Assembly (NCBI GenBank): GCA_963741495.1
Contig: CAVUID010000011.1
Span: forward strand, 124,001-188,000
Source of the DNA: Sulfurimicrobium sp963741495
GTDB lineage: Bacteria; Pseudomonadota; Gammaproteobacteria; Burkholderiales; Sulfuricellaceae
Length of the DNA stretch: 64,000 bases
Direction of reading: 5' to 3'
The notes under the pieces are model-generated. The model had not been told where the DNA came from, did no database searches, and saw only the letters and a program-made list of their open reading frames with translations. This document shows, piece by piece, positions 34,310 through 42,281 of the stretch; position 1 is the first letter of the stretch; every line of letters begins with the position of its first letter. Made by a program: the position numbers and the translations under genes.

Positions 34310-34777
34310 CTATTTGCGCGGCATGCCATGCAGCAGCATGAGCAGCATGACGGACAGGGGGTTGCGATGGGAATACTGGCTGAAATGGCGCTTGCGGAAA
34401 AAATACTCGCCGATCATAAGACAGGGAATCAGTAGCGGCGTCAGCGACACTGCTGGCGAGAAATTTGCATACTGGACCAGGAGCATGGTCAGGGCCGCGC
34501 AGCCCAGCAGAAAAAAAGCCCACACGACCGTCAGTCGCCGCGTGTAGCCTATCATGTCGTCTGGCAGTTCGCCTTCGTGGTAGGTGCGGGCAATGCGCGT
34601 AATCAAGGCTTCACCCCGAAGCAGGCTGAAGCCGAAGGCAAATGCCACCAGCACGGTGATGAGCACAGGTGGAAACCAGGTGGCGAAAACCTTCCATTGC
34701 GGCGGGGAAAGCTCGATCAGTTTGGCGAGCCCCCAGCCCAGCACAACGAGCAGCAGGACGCGCAAGACGAGGCGCAT
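34310..34777 (-). CDS. COG4648-like inner-membrane protein of the aryl-polyene locus
   Basis: 155 residues from ATG 34777; a TTG two codons upstream is also possible. Four hydrophobic segments: about 4-22, 33-55, 83-105 and 112-130. Small membrane proteins of this type lie between the acyl carrier protein and AMP-ligase genes in most aryl-polyene clusters; their role is unknown. The segment TRIARTYHEGELPDDMIGYT is the soluble, conserved part. The next gene's start follows 16 bases later. Confidence 0.7.
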   Translation of the reverse strand: MRLVLRVLLLVVLGWGLAKLIELSPPQWKVFATWFPPVLITVLVAFAFGFSLLRGEALITRIARTYHEGELPDDMIGYTRRLTVVWAFFLLGCAALTMLLVQYANFSPAVSLTPLLIPCLMIGEYFFRKRHFSQYSHRNPLSVMLLMLLHGMPRK

Positions 34778-34791
34778 GTACAAGGTGTACC

Positions 34792-35061
34792 CTACTTTAC
34801 GCGGTTCTTTTCGATATGCCGGGCCAGATTGCGCAGGGACGAAAAAGTGGTCGCATTGTCCGGATCGTCGGATTTAAGCTGAAAGCCATATTTTTTGGAA
34901 ATGGCGAGGGAGATTTCGAGCATGTCGATCGAATCCAGCCCCAACCCTTCCTGAAATAAAGGCTGTTCTGCGTCGATTTCATCCGCAGCCGATTCAAGAT
35001 TGAGCGAATCCACGATGAGGGTTGCGACTTCCTGCTCGAAGGGTGTTTTGTTGTCTGCCAT
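34792..35061 (-). CDS. Acyl carrier protein of the aryl-polyene locus
   Basis: 89 residues from ATG 35061; the 26 extra upstream codons have no similarity. The phosphopantetheine attachment Ser is in GLGLDSIDMLEISLAI (about 42). Helical acidic ACP fold (PFEQEVATLIVDSLNLES at the start). It holds the growing aryl-polyene chain. E. coli-type clusters have two carrier proteins (ApeE and ApeF); only one is seen here. A 67-base gap separates it from the FAD enzyme gene upstream. Confidence 0.88.
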   Translation of the reverse strand: MADNKTPFEQEVATLIVDSLNLESAADEIDAEQPLFQEGLGLDSIDMLEISLAISKKYGFQLKSDDPDNATTFSSLRNLARHIEKNRVK

Positions 35062-35128
35062 GACGTGTGTCTTAAAGGGTTTTGAGTTGTGCGCGATTAT
35101 ACCACCAACCGCCAAATGGGCATTTGCC

Positions 35129-36439
35129 TCAGCTTTCAATAATTTCTGGCCGGATCATTCTGCGCCGGCGGAAATGGGCGCGAAGGCTTTGCGGCAGTGT
35201 GGCCAGGGTGCGCATGTAGTAAAGCAGCTTGAACAACTTCATCCTCAGGTGCGCCTGGGGGTTGTCGTGCACATCGCCCGCCAGGATGGCGATAACAGCG
35301 GATTCGACACCAAAGATGTTGCGCGGATTCATCAGCATTTCGCGCATTACCGGCGTGGTCATGCGGAAAATGAGCCAGGTGAAACCCTTCAGCCCCGTGA
35401 GCACGGATTTTTCGAATTGCTGCAAATGGCGTTGTGCGTGTGCCGGATCGTGCAGGCAGGCATCCACTGCATCGGCGCCGAAAAACGCGCTCTTCATGGC
35501 GAGCAGCACGCCGGAAGAGAATATGGGATCAACAAAGGCAAAGGCATCGCCCAGCATCAGGCAGCGGTCGCCAGTCATCTTGCTGGACAGATAGCTGTAG
35601 TTACCGGTGGCGGTGACCGGTCGGGTGAGTCTGGCATCCTTCATGCGCATGGCAAGCGGCGGGCAGGTGGCGACTGTGTCGTGAAAAAAAGTATCCAGAT
35701 CGGCTTTTCGTGTCTTCAGGTAATACGGCCAGCACACCATGCCCACGCTGGTGATGCCGTTTTTCAATGGGATTAGCCAGAACCAGCCGTGATCGAACCA
35801 GAACAGGGTGATGTTGCCTTCGTCGTTTCCGGGGAGCCGCTCGACTCCTTCGAAATGCCCGTAGATTGACGCGCTGGCATGCTTGGGGTGTGGCCGCTTG
35901 CTGTTGAAACGATTGGCCAGGAAGGTATCGCGCCCCGAGGCGTCGATCAGGAAGCGCGCCTGCCAGCAGCTTTCGCCTGCCTGTCCCTGAGTGGTGACAC
36001 GCACCCTTGCCGGGTCGCTGAAATCCACGTCGGTTACTTTGGTTTCCTCGAATACCTCTGCGCCCTTGGCCCGGCAATTGTCGAGCAGGATCTGGTCGAG
36101 CTCGGCACGGTGAACCTCGTAGGAATAGGGGTGGCGATGGTTCATGGCTTGCGAGAAATAAAATGACTGTTTCTTGCCGTGAAACATGGAATCAAATTGG
36201 GCTGCGTTTTTTATCATGCCAATGCTGGCCACCTGCTCAAGGACACCCAGCTGATCGAACAGGCTGTTGTTGACCGGCAACAGCGATTCACCAATGTGGA
36301 AACGGGGGAATTTGTCCTTTTCGATGACAACGACCCGATGGCCTTTTTGCGCCAGCAGGGTCGCGGCAGTGGAGCCGGCAGGTCCGCCGCCGATGACCAG
36401 TACGTCGCAGGTTTGGGTAGGAGGGGGCTGTTTGCTCAT
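35129..36439 (-). CDS. FAD-dependent monooxygenase/halogenase-like enzyme
   Basis: 436 residues from ATG 36439 (ATGA overlap with the antiporter stop). N-terminal FAD-binding VIGGGPAGSTAATLLA and the GESLLP motif (about 50-55). The flavin-dependent halogenase signature W-x-W-x-I-P is present as GWFWLIPL (Trp219, Trp221, Ile223, Pro224). A Lys in IGMIKNAAQF (Lys77) is placed like the catalytic lysine of halogenases, and DPIFSSGVLLAM fits the second F-x-P-x-S-x-G motif. Known halogenases of this family brominate or chlorinate aromatic rings; xanthomonadins are brominated aryl polyenes. Related oxidoreductases without halogenase activity also exist, so the assignment is a strong suggestion only. 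Confidence 0.75.
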   Translation of the reverse strand: MSKQPPPTQTCDVLVIGGGPAGSTAATLLAQKGHRVVVIEKDKFPRFHIGESLLPVNNSLFDQLGVLEQVASIGMIKNAAQFDSMFHGKKQSFYFSQAMNHRHPYSYEVHRAELDQILLDNCRAKGAEVFEETKVTDVDFSDPARVRVTTQGQAGESCWQARFLIDASGRDTFLANRFNSKRPHPKHASASIYGHFEGVERLPGNDEGNITLFWFDHGWFWLIPLKNGITSVGMVCWPYYLKTRKADLDTFFHDTVATCPPLAMRMKDARLTRPVTATGNYSYLSSKMTGDRCLMLGDAFAFVDPIFSSGVLLAMKSAFFGADAVDACLHDPAHAQRHLQQFEKSVLTGLKGFTWLIFRMTTPVMREMLMNPRNIFGVESAVIAILAGDVHDNPQAHLRMKLFKLLYYMRTLATLPQSLRAHFRRRRMIRPEIIES

Positions 36440-37731
36440 GGCGCTTCCTGTACGGGTTTGAGTTTCAGACGCGGCAGCCACAATCGTAGCGCCGGGGCTG
36501 TTACCAGCGTGCTTACCACCGCCATGATGACCAGCATGGTGAATACGCTGGCCGGGATGACGCCCAGATCATAGCCGACGTTGATGACAACCAGTTCCAT
36601 CAGGGCGCGGGTATTCATCATCACGGCGATGATGCGCGATTCTGCGGCCGGGCGCCCGGACCAGCGCGCGCCCAGGTAGCAGCCGCCGAATTTGCCCAGT
36701 GTGGCGGCAGCCAGGATCACCAGGCACCACTGCCACAATGCCCAGCTGTCGAGCGCGCCGATATTGGTGCGCAGGCCGGTGTAGGTAAAGAAAATCGGCA
36801 GGAAGAAGACCGTCACGAAATCGGAAATCTTGGCTTTCCATGCGTTCACAAAGGCAGGTTCGTCGTGCAGCAGCACACCCATGATAAAGCCGCCGAAGAT
36901 GGCGAAAATGCCCATTTTGTATGTGGTCATCGCCGACAGGAAAATTGCGGCCAGCAGGATAGCCAGCAGGCTTTGCGGAAGATCGTCGGAATGCGAGGCG
37001 AAGCGCGCCAGCAAGCGGCGCAGGATGGGGCGCAGCACCCACCAGCAGAAAGCCGCATACAGCGCCAGCAGGCCCAGGTTGAGCAGCATGCCGGAGAGGG
37101 AAAATGCCGACAGCGTCAGGGCTGTGATAGCGGCCAGGGCGATCCATCCGGCCACATCGTTGATCGCCGCCGAGGTGATGGTGATCACCCCCATGGGCGT
37201 GCGCGTCAGGTTGAATTCCATCATGATGCGGCCCAGGATGGGAACGGCGGTAATGGATAATGCGGTAGCCAGGAACAGGCTGTAGCCGAGAGGATTCACT
37301 TCGGGAGCCAGCGCATCGTGGGACAGATGGCCGACGGCCAGGCCCAGCAAAAACGGCACTGCCAGGCCGAGTGCCGCCACCAGCGCCACAGTGCGGCTGT
37401 TTTCTTTTTCCTTCAAGTGGGAGAAATCGAAATCCAGGCCAATCTGGAACATCAGCAGAATCAGCCCGATCTGGCTCATGATCGTCACCGGCGCGGCGGA
37501 AACGGAATGAAATACATAGTGGAAAGCATCCGGTGCCAGTGCGCCAAACAGGCTTGGCCCGAGCAGCAGTCCGACGATGATTTCGCCGACTACGCGCGCC
37601 TGCCCCAGGCGCAAGGCCAGCGATCCGCCAATTCGTGCCGCCAGCAGGATCAGCACCAGCTGCATGAGCGTGAAAAACAACAGGTTTTCTGCTGCATGCA
37701 CTGAAACGGCGGCGGATGCGGTTGCTGACAT
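36436..37731 (-). CDS. Monovalent cation:proton antiporter, CPA2 family
   Basis: 431 residues from ATG 37731. About 12-13 transmembrane helices, with GEIIVGLLLGPSLFG in helix 2 and the Asp of SAAINDVAGWIALAAI, which matches the ion-binding Asp of CPA2 exchangers. No C-terminal TrkA-N domain. It should exchange Na+ or K+ for protons across the inner membrane. It is coupled to the FAD enzyme gene by an ATGA overlap and may be the first gene of the long minus-strand transcript, although antiporters are not a known part of pigment clusters. Confidence 0.85.
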   Translation of the reverse strand: MSATASAAVSVHAAENLLFFTLMQLVLILLAARIGGSLALRLGQARVVGEIIVGLLLGPSLFGALAPDAFHYVFHSVSAAPVTIMSQIGLILLMFQIGLDFDFSHLKEKENSRTVALVAALGLAVPFLLGLAVGHLSHDALAPEVNPLGYSLFLATALSITAVPILGRIMMEFNLTRTPMGVITITSAAINDVAGWIALAAITALTLSAFSLSGMLLNLGLLALYAAFCWWVLRPILRRLLARFASHSDDLPQSLLAILLAAIFLSAMTTYKMGIFAIFGGFIMGVLLHDEPAFVNAWKAKISDFVTVFFLPIFFTYTGLRTNIGALDSWALWQWCLVILAAATLGKFGGCYLGARWSGRPAAESRIIAVMMNTRALMELVVINVGYDLGVIPASVFTMLVIMAVVSTLVTAPALRLWLPRLKLKPVQEAP

Positions 37732-37803
37732 CAAGACTCGGGCGTTAATGGGTTGATGCCGCTAGCGAGGCGGCCGACTGCCCCGCTAGCGGCCAGGCGC
37801 TAC

Positions 37804-38358
37804 TTAGTTGCGGTAGCCGCTCTCGTTTGCATTGTGGATGATCCAGATCAGGTTCCCGCCGGTAAAGTTGCCGATGGAGCCTCCGGCAAAAATCAGGCGC
37901 CCCTGTTTCTTGTAAGTCATTTCGTAACGGTGGCGGTCACTTCCGAAATAAAACGGTATCCAGGCCTTGCCGGTCATATATGCGCCGCTGTCTGTCGGTT
38001 GTCCAATGAGATCGGTAACCTGTTTCATGGACATGCCAATTTCAAGTTTGCCAAATTTACCCTTTGCAGCAGGCTTTCCGGTGATCTCACCTTCCGCCCC
38101 ACCCAGTCCCTTGACCTTCCTGCCATGCCCGGATTCCACCTTGGCTGAGTCCACGACCTCGCCTTTTTCATTCATGCCCGGCGGGGTTTTCGATTGGGCT
38201 GGCGCCGCCTTGGTATTGTCGCTGGCTTGAGCCGGGGCCGTGGTGGCGCTATTGTCGGCTTGAGCAGGTTTGTTCCCGCCCGTTGTTACGCAGCCACTGA
38301 TGAATACGGATAAAACGAGCGTCGAAAGCAAAGTCGGTAATAAAGGAAAGCGATTCAT
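37804..38358 (-). CDS. Lipoprotein with BamE/SmpA-like domain
   Basis: 184 residues. Type II signal peptide with lipobox FISGC (Cys23). A low-complexity Ala/Thr/Gln-rich linker (about 30-60) is followed by a compact domain whose start KFGKLEIGMSMKQVTDLIGQ resembles the SmpA/OmlA/BamE fold, with strands RYEMTYKKQGRLIFAGG after it. Probably an outer-membrane lipoprotein facing the periplasm; no specific function can be given. It stands apart from both neighbours. Confidence 0.65.
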   Translation of the reverse strand: MNRFPLLPTLLSTLVLSVFISGCVTTGGNKPAQADNSATTAPAQASDNTKAAPAQSKTPPGMNEKGEVVDSAKVESGHGRKVKGLGGAEGEITGKPAAKGKFGKLEIGMSMKQVTDLIGQPTDSGAYMTGKAWIPFYFGSDRHRYEMTYKKQGRLIFAGGSIGNFTGGNLIWIIHNANESGYRN

Positions 38359-38668
38359 AAAACCCTCATCAATTAAAAATGTATTTGGTTTTCGTCAGTC
38401 AGGCAAAAGATGGCCGAAATCCGCGAAATCGGCTATCCGGGAAGGTTTTCCGGAAATGCCGGCATGCAAGCGAAATGACACGATCATCACGGCGGGAATT
38501 ATTGGGTAAGAGGAGTCGGTGGTCAAGTTGGCTCTTCAGTATGAAGTGAAAGGAAATATCTCTCTCCTGGGTTTGTCAGCAGTCAGGTACTCCAGTAGGA
38601 TGCGCGATTATATTTTGCCCAAATCGGGCAGCCATGCCCTTTCCCCACATTCCGAGCAATAATAACTA
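38359..38668. other. Intergenic region, nothing recognised
   Basis: 310 bases between the divergent lipoprotein and methyltransferase genes. No coding signal, repeat or clear promoter pair is seen. Several imperfect short inverted repeats occur at 38413-38462. Confidence 0.5.
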
Positions 38669-39436
38669 ATGACAAATCCCAATCTGGCCGATGAAAACGT
38701 GGTTCACGCACCACACCCTCCGCTCACCGAGTACTACCATTCCGAAGAGGACCGGCGCGGCTGGGTGCATCGCATCTTCAACAAGACTGCAGCAGACTAC
38801 GACCGCATGGAAATCATTCTTGGTTTCGGTACAGGTTCCTGGTATCGCCGTCAGGCGCTGCTGCGTGCAGGCTTGAAGCCTGGAATGAAGATGCTGGATG
38901 TTGGCGTCGGCACGGGTCTGGTGGCGCGTCAGGCTGTGGAAATACTGGGCGATCCGCGCATGGTGACGGGTGTCGATCCCAGTCCGGGTATGTTGCAAAG
39001 TGCCAAGCTGCTGGAAGGGGTGGAGCTGGTCGAGGGACGGGCCGAAGAAATTCCTTTTCCCGACAACAGCTTCGATTTTCTCAGCATGGGCTACGCCCTG
39101 CGCCACATTTCCGATCTTTCCGTGGCGTTTGCGGAGTTTCACCGTGTCCTGAAGCCGGGGGGCAGGATCTGCATGCTCGAAATCACCCGTCCCGAAGGCA
39201 GGATACGCACGGCGCTGATGAAAACCTATTTTCGCAATATCGTACCGACCCTGGCCAGACTCATGGCGCACGACAAGGATACGTCCCTGTTATGGCGCTA
39301 CTACTGGGACACCATCGAGGCCTGTGCCGCGCCGCAGGAAGTGATGCACACCCTGGAGAATGCCGGTTTCGTCAGCGTTGACCGTTACCTTGAATTGGGC
39401 ATTTTTTCGGAATATCGCGCGGACAAGGCGGCCTGA
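38669..39436 (+). CDS. UbiE-like SAM-dependent methyltransferase
   Basis: 255 residues. Motif I is MLDVGVGTGLVARQAVE (about 73-89), with VTGVDPSPGML and the UbiE-like FPDNSFDFLSMGYALRHISD and RVLKPGGRICMLEI. The N-terminus WVHRIFNKTAADYDRME is also UbiE-like. UbiE methylates quinone precursors, but the C-terminal part differs and a true ubiE usually sits with ubiB/ubiJ, so this is more likely a paralogue acting on another lipid or natural product. Its position just beyond the aryl-polyene genes is suggestive only. Confidence 0.7.
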   Translation: MTNPNLADENVVHAPHPPLTEYYHSEEDRRGWVHRIFNKTAADYDRMEIILGFGTGSWYRRQALLRAGLKPGMKMLDVGVGTGLVARQAVEILGDPRMVTGVDPSPGMLQSAKLLEGVELVEGRAEEIPFPDNSFDFLSMGYALRHISDLSVAFAEFHRVLKPGGRICMLEITRPEGRIRTALMKTYFRNIVPTLARLMAHDKDTSLLWRYYWDTIEACAAPQEVMHTLENAGFVSVDRYLELGIFSEYRADKAA

Positions 39437-39499
39437 ACCGGGAAGGAAATTTGCATAAGCTGGCAGCTGAGGCACGCAGCAATCCTGATTGTTGCGTGC

Positions 39500-39602
39500 T
39501 TGGCGAAGCAAACTCGATTTCGGTTGATGGGTTACGCTGCGCTTCAACACAAATGTTTCCGCACGTAGGGTGGGTGGAGCGCAAGCGATACCCGCCGATC
39601 AA
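39500..39602. repeat. Dispersed intergenic repeat (GGGTTACGCTGCGCT / GTAGGGTGGG type)
   Basis: Contains GATGGGTTACGCTGCGCTTC and CGTAGGGTGGGTGGAGCGCA, a common bacterial intergenic repeat pair. It fills the gap between the methyltransferase and the toxin gene. Confidence 0.55.
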
Positions 39603-39606
39603 CTAT

Positions 39607-39888
39607 TTACCGCTTGTCCGCAGCTTTGTAGACCGCACTTCGTTCTCTTTTTCCGACCGCTACCACAACTACAATTAGCTGATTGTCACGCACTTCATAC
39701 ACCAGGCGATAGCCAATACTGCGCAGTTTAATCTTGTAGCGGTCCGGGTGCCCGCTCAGTTTGGCTGAAGGTACTCGCGGATTATCAAGCCGCTCGCCGA
39801 GCTTCTTTTTAAATTGTTCTCGAATGCTACCGTCCAGTTTGTGCCACTCATCCAAGGCTTCATCGAGAAAACCGAGCTCATAAATCAC
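39607..39888 (-). CDS. RelE-type toxin
   Basis: 93 residues from GTG 39888, which lies inside the end of the antitoxin gene; starting at 39933 would add 15 residues in the wrong context. RelE fold: YELGFLDEALDEWHKLDGS, the basic core KLSGHPDRYKIKLRSIGYRLVY and RERSAVYKAADKR at the C-terminus with conserved Arg/Lys/Tyr. RelE toxins cleave mRNA at the ribosome. It looks complete. Confidence 0.88.
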   Translation of the reverse strand: MIYELGFLDEALDEWHKLDGSIREQFKKKLGERLDNPRVPSAKLSGHPDRYKIKLRSIGYRLVYEVRDNQLIVVVVAVGKRERSAVYKAADKR

Positions 39889-40126
39889 CGAGCTTGACCT
39901 TGCGAACGGGCTGGCCGGTGCGGGCGTCCGCAATGGCGTTTAGTTCAATATCTTCCAGCCGGTCCATCAGTGCTTCATAAGCTTTCGCCGGCACGCAATA
40001 GAAGGCAGGCGCATTTCGATTGAGAATCGCCACCGGGGCACCTTCGCCCGCGGCCACCGTGCCCATCGGGTTTTTTTTCAATTCCGAAACGCTTGCTGTA
40101 GTTTCCGCCAAAATATGATGTGCCAT
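39878..40126 (-). CDS. Phd/YefM-family antitoxin
   Basis: 82 residues from ATG 40126. The Phd/YefM N-terminal DNA-binding domain (TTASVSELKKNPMGTVAA, then PVAILNRNAPAFYCVPAKAY) is complete. The C-terminal tail should wrap the toxin. It overlaps the toxin start by 11 bases. A perfect 20-base palindrome lies 22 bases upstream of its start and is the likely autoregulatory operator. Confidence 0.88.
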   Translation of the reverse strand: MAHHILAETTASVSELKKNPMGTVAAGEGAPVAILNRNAPAFYCVPAKAYEALMDRLEDIELNAIADARTGQPVRKVKLGDL

Positions 40127-40148
40127 CTTAAGCTCCAAGACCTGTTGC

Positions 40149-40168
40149 GAGTGCTAATATTAGCACTC
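40149..40168 (-). promoter_or_regulatory. Perfect palindrome, probable operator of the toxin-antitoxin operon
   Basis: GAGTGCTAATATTAGCACTC reads the same on both strands. It lies just upstream of the antitoxin ATG, where Phd/YefM antitoxins usually bind to repress their own operon. Confidence 0.7.
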
Positions 40169-40267
40169 TAGCTGGTGTGGCTCAACAAGCTGAAAGTGGT
40201 TTCAGGGATAAAATGAGTGACATGAGGGTCAGCCAGGTTGGCTGCACTGCCCAGTGCATACCGCTTT

Positions 40268-40726
40268 TTACTGATACATCTGGCCGTTGTGCTTGAGCCA
40301 TCCCGCGACATGCCGTCCGCGCGGGTCTCGATGTGTCCAGTGGATAACCCCGCCCTTCGCACTCCACTCGTATTCGCCATAAAAGCTGAGCGTATCGCCC
40401 TCTCGCAGGGCATTGATTCGTGGGGCGAGATCAATGTTGTGCGCCACCAGCAGGGTCTGGCCTGAGTCCAGTCGGATGATGAAGCGCTGGTGCCTGCTGC
40501 CATCCGTGTCATCTTTCAGGATTTTCGTTACCGTTCCCTTGCCCTCGATTTGAAGATTGCTGGTTTTATGCTCGAAAGCGCTAGCCAGCAGCGAATCACT
40601 ATTGCTGCTCGGTTCAGGATTGCTACTCGTGCTGATGCTGACCGGATCATTCGATGAGTCGTTGAATTGCGTCAGGCCAACATAGCCTGCAAAAACAAGC
40701 GCAACAGTCAGTAATAACTTGTTCAT
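40268..40726 (-). CDS. DUF3465 domain protein
   Basis: 152 residues. A hydrophobic N-terminus (MNKLLLTVALVFAGYVGL) acts as signal peptide or anchor, followed by a Ser/Asn-rich linker (about 23-48). The DUF3465 domain follows, an OB-like fold with EGKGTVTKILKDD, RFIIRLDSGQTLLVAHNIDLAPRI and the C-terminal HWTHRDPRGRHVAGWLKHNG. Proteins of this family are periplasmic with unproven function; some are annotated as nucleic-acid-binding because of the fold. The gene is alone. Confidence 0.8.
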   Translation of the reverse strand: MNKLLLTVALVFAGYVGLTQFNDSSNDPVSISTSSNPEPSSNSDSLLASAFEHKTSNLQIEGKGTVTKILKDDTDGSRHQRFIIRLDSGQTLLVAHNIDLAPRINALREGDTLSFYGEYEWSAKGGVIHWTHRDPRGRHVAGWLKHNGQMYQ

Positions 40727-40740
40727 ATTAAAGTGTTCAG

Positions 40741-41035
40741 GTGGGGCTGAATTCGAGGTTTTCGATCACAGTTAAGGTTAATGGGGTACGTGTAGGTTCA
40801 CTTGCGTTATGGCCTGCTATCTTGCTGTTTGGAAACTCACGACCCCGTGTTACCACAACGCCACTTCCTCATGCTACCGGGGTGTACGGACAACTCCCCG
40901 GACTGGACTTTAACTCATTGTATTTGCAAATTTTACTGCGAACGGCCAAGTCTTGTCTTTTAATATCTTCTGCCTGCTAACGATGTGTCTCACTAGGGAA
41001 ACTGGTGAAAACAAGTGATTTGAGGCTGTTTCGCG
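40741..41035. other. Intergenic region, nothing recognised
   Basis: Together with the relic that follows, this is part of a 688-base gap. A 79-codon frame at 40741-40980 has no ribosome-binding site and no recognisable similarity. The DNA is lower in GC than the neighbouring genes. Confidence 0.5.
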
Positions 41036-41183
41036 AACCATAATATCCCCACCCGATTGTGCTGGCGGTTGAAGCGTTGTGTCTACACCCCGTTCAAATG
41101 TCGTATGCCTTTCGACAGGTTCCCGCCCGGTGTCTCAATCAGCAGGTGGTAATGGTTGATCATCAGACAATAGGCATTCTTGC
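41036..41183 (-). pseudogene. Relic of a REP-associated (Y1, IS200-like) transposase
   Basis: The minus strand reads YCLMINHYHLLIETPGGNLS, then KGIRHLNGV, a stop (TAG at 41085-41083), then TQRFNRQHNRVG. This is the core of Y1-type transposases, where the His-x-His metal site is normally in MPNHxHLL. Both ends are missing and a stop interrupts it, so it is non-functional. Such transposases (RAYTs) move REP sequences, which are abundant in this window. Confidence 0.75.
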
Positions 41184-41305
41184 ATTATAGGTGTCGGGAA
41201 TTTTTACAGCCTTGCTTGAAAATTTATCAAACGAGCTGTTTCCGCATATGCCGATAATTTTTAACATGTTGAATTTATTTTTACTTTTATTTTTTTATTC
41301 TATTC

Positions 41306-41321
41306 TGGCATGGGTAATGCT
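41306..41321 (+). promoter_or_regulatory. Sigma-54-type promoter of the first PEP-CTERM gene
   Basis: TGGCATGGGTAATGCT has GG at 41307-41308 and GC at 41319-41320, exactly ten bases apart, and one mismatch to the TGGCAYR-N4-TTGCW consensus. It lies 94 bases before the start codon in AT-rich DNA. Confidence 0.65.
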
Positions 41322-41414
41322 TAGTGATTACGAAGGGCAGAATGATAGTAATTAAAGAGGCATAGAAATAGTGTCTGCCCCATTAATTGTTGACTAAAAA
41401 TAAGGAGAAACAAC

Positions 41415-42083
41415 ATGAATGCCAAAAAACTCAGTCTTGCGATAGCCTTGGTAGGCAGTCTGGGGATGAGCGCGACTGCGAACGCCATCGATTTGACCTT
41501 CCAAGGGAATTTCGTCAACGACAACGATGTACTTACATTCGCCTTCTCGATAGCGGCGCCGAGTACGGTCACCGTATTCTCTTCGTCGTGGCTGTATGGC
41601 AACCCACCGGTTGGTGCGGGAAACGGGGGATTTGACCCCATTCTGGGTATTTGGGGCTCGACGGGCAACCTAATTGAAGAGCAGGACGACGGCGGTAATG
41701 TCGGGAGCACTCTGGTAAACGGGGTGTACTACGATCACGGGACATGGGACAGCTACTACACTGTCGACCTTGCTAGTGGTAACTATTTCGCGACGGTCAC
41801 CCAGTACAGCAACTTCGCGGCTGGTACGACGCTCGCAGCGGGCTTCGATCAAGACGGCAACCCCAACTTTACGTTCGACCTGGGGTTTGGAGGTGCGACA
41901 CAGCCGCTGTTTAATGGTGTCTGGGACGACAGCGACCCAAGAACGAGCTTCTGGCGCTTCCACCTGCTTAACGTGGATCAAGGTTCAGTGGTAGAACAGG
42001 TTCCAGAACCCGCTTCTCTTGCCCTGCTGGGCCTCGGCCTCGCAGGTCTTGTTGCTGCGCGCAGGCGCAAGCAGATGGCTTGA
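41415..42083 (+). CDS. PEP-CTERM surface protein (DVUA0089-like)
   Basis: 222 residues. Signal peptide (cut after ATANA, about 25), a beta-rich mature domain with aromatic repeats (YYDHGTWDSYYTVDL, GNYFATVTQYSNF) resembling the DVUA0089 family, and a C-terminal sorting signal VPEPASLALLGLGLAGLV plus Arg-rich tail. PEP-CTERM proteins are processed by exosortase and usually reach the cell surface or exopolysaccharide matrix. Strong AAGGAG ribosome-binding site. No exosortase gene is in the window. Confidence 0.9.
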   Translation: MNAKKLSLAIALVGSLGMSATANAIDLTFQGNFVNDNDVLTFAFSIAAPSTVTVFSSSWLYGNPPVGAGNGGFDPILGIWGSTGNLIEEQDDGGNVGSTLVNGVYYDHGTWDSYYTVDLASGNYFATVTQYSNFAAGTTLAAGFDQDGNPNFTFDLGFGGATQPLFNGVWDDSDPRTSFWRFHLLNVDQGSVVEQVPEPASLALLGLGLAGLVAARRRKQMA

Positions 42084-42109
42084 GCTGTAGGATTACTTGA
42101 CAGCAAAAT

Positions 42110-42132
42110 GGCGGCCTTGGTCGCCGTTTTTT
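42110..42132 (+). terminator. Terminator of the first PEP-CTERM gene
   Basis: GGCGGCC TT GGTCGCC followed by GTTTTTT, 27 bases after the stop. The terminator of the second PEP-CTERM gene is almost the same sequence. Confidence 0.85.
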
Positions 42133-42281
42133 ATTCTGGACGAGGCTACCTCGACGCCGAAATCGAGGTGAAGCTGGGGAAAAGAGGGTCAGGCTTGATT
42201 TGGCCCTGCATTCCCTGAAAAATTCCTAATGCAGGACAAGGAAAACCAGGTTCTGGCGTATACAGAAGTATCTACTATTTT

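Noticed and set aside
40149..40168. CIRCE heat-shock element
   Set aside because: The half-sites match but are in everted order with a two-base gap, and the site lies before a toxin-antitoxin operon, not a chaperone gene.
40741..40980. 79-codon plus-strand frame in the gap after the DUF3465 gene
   Set aside because: No ribosome-binding site, no recognisable similarity, and composition unlike the coding genes around it.
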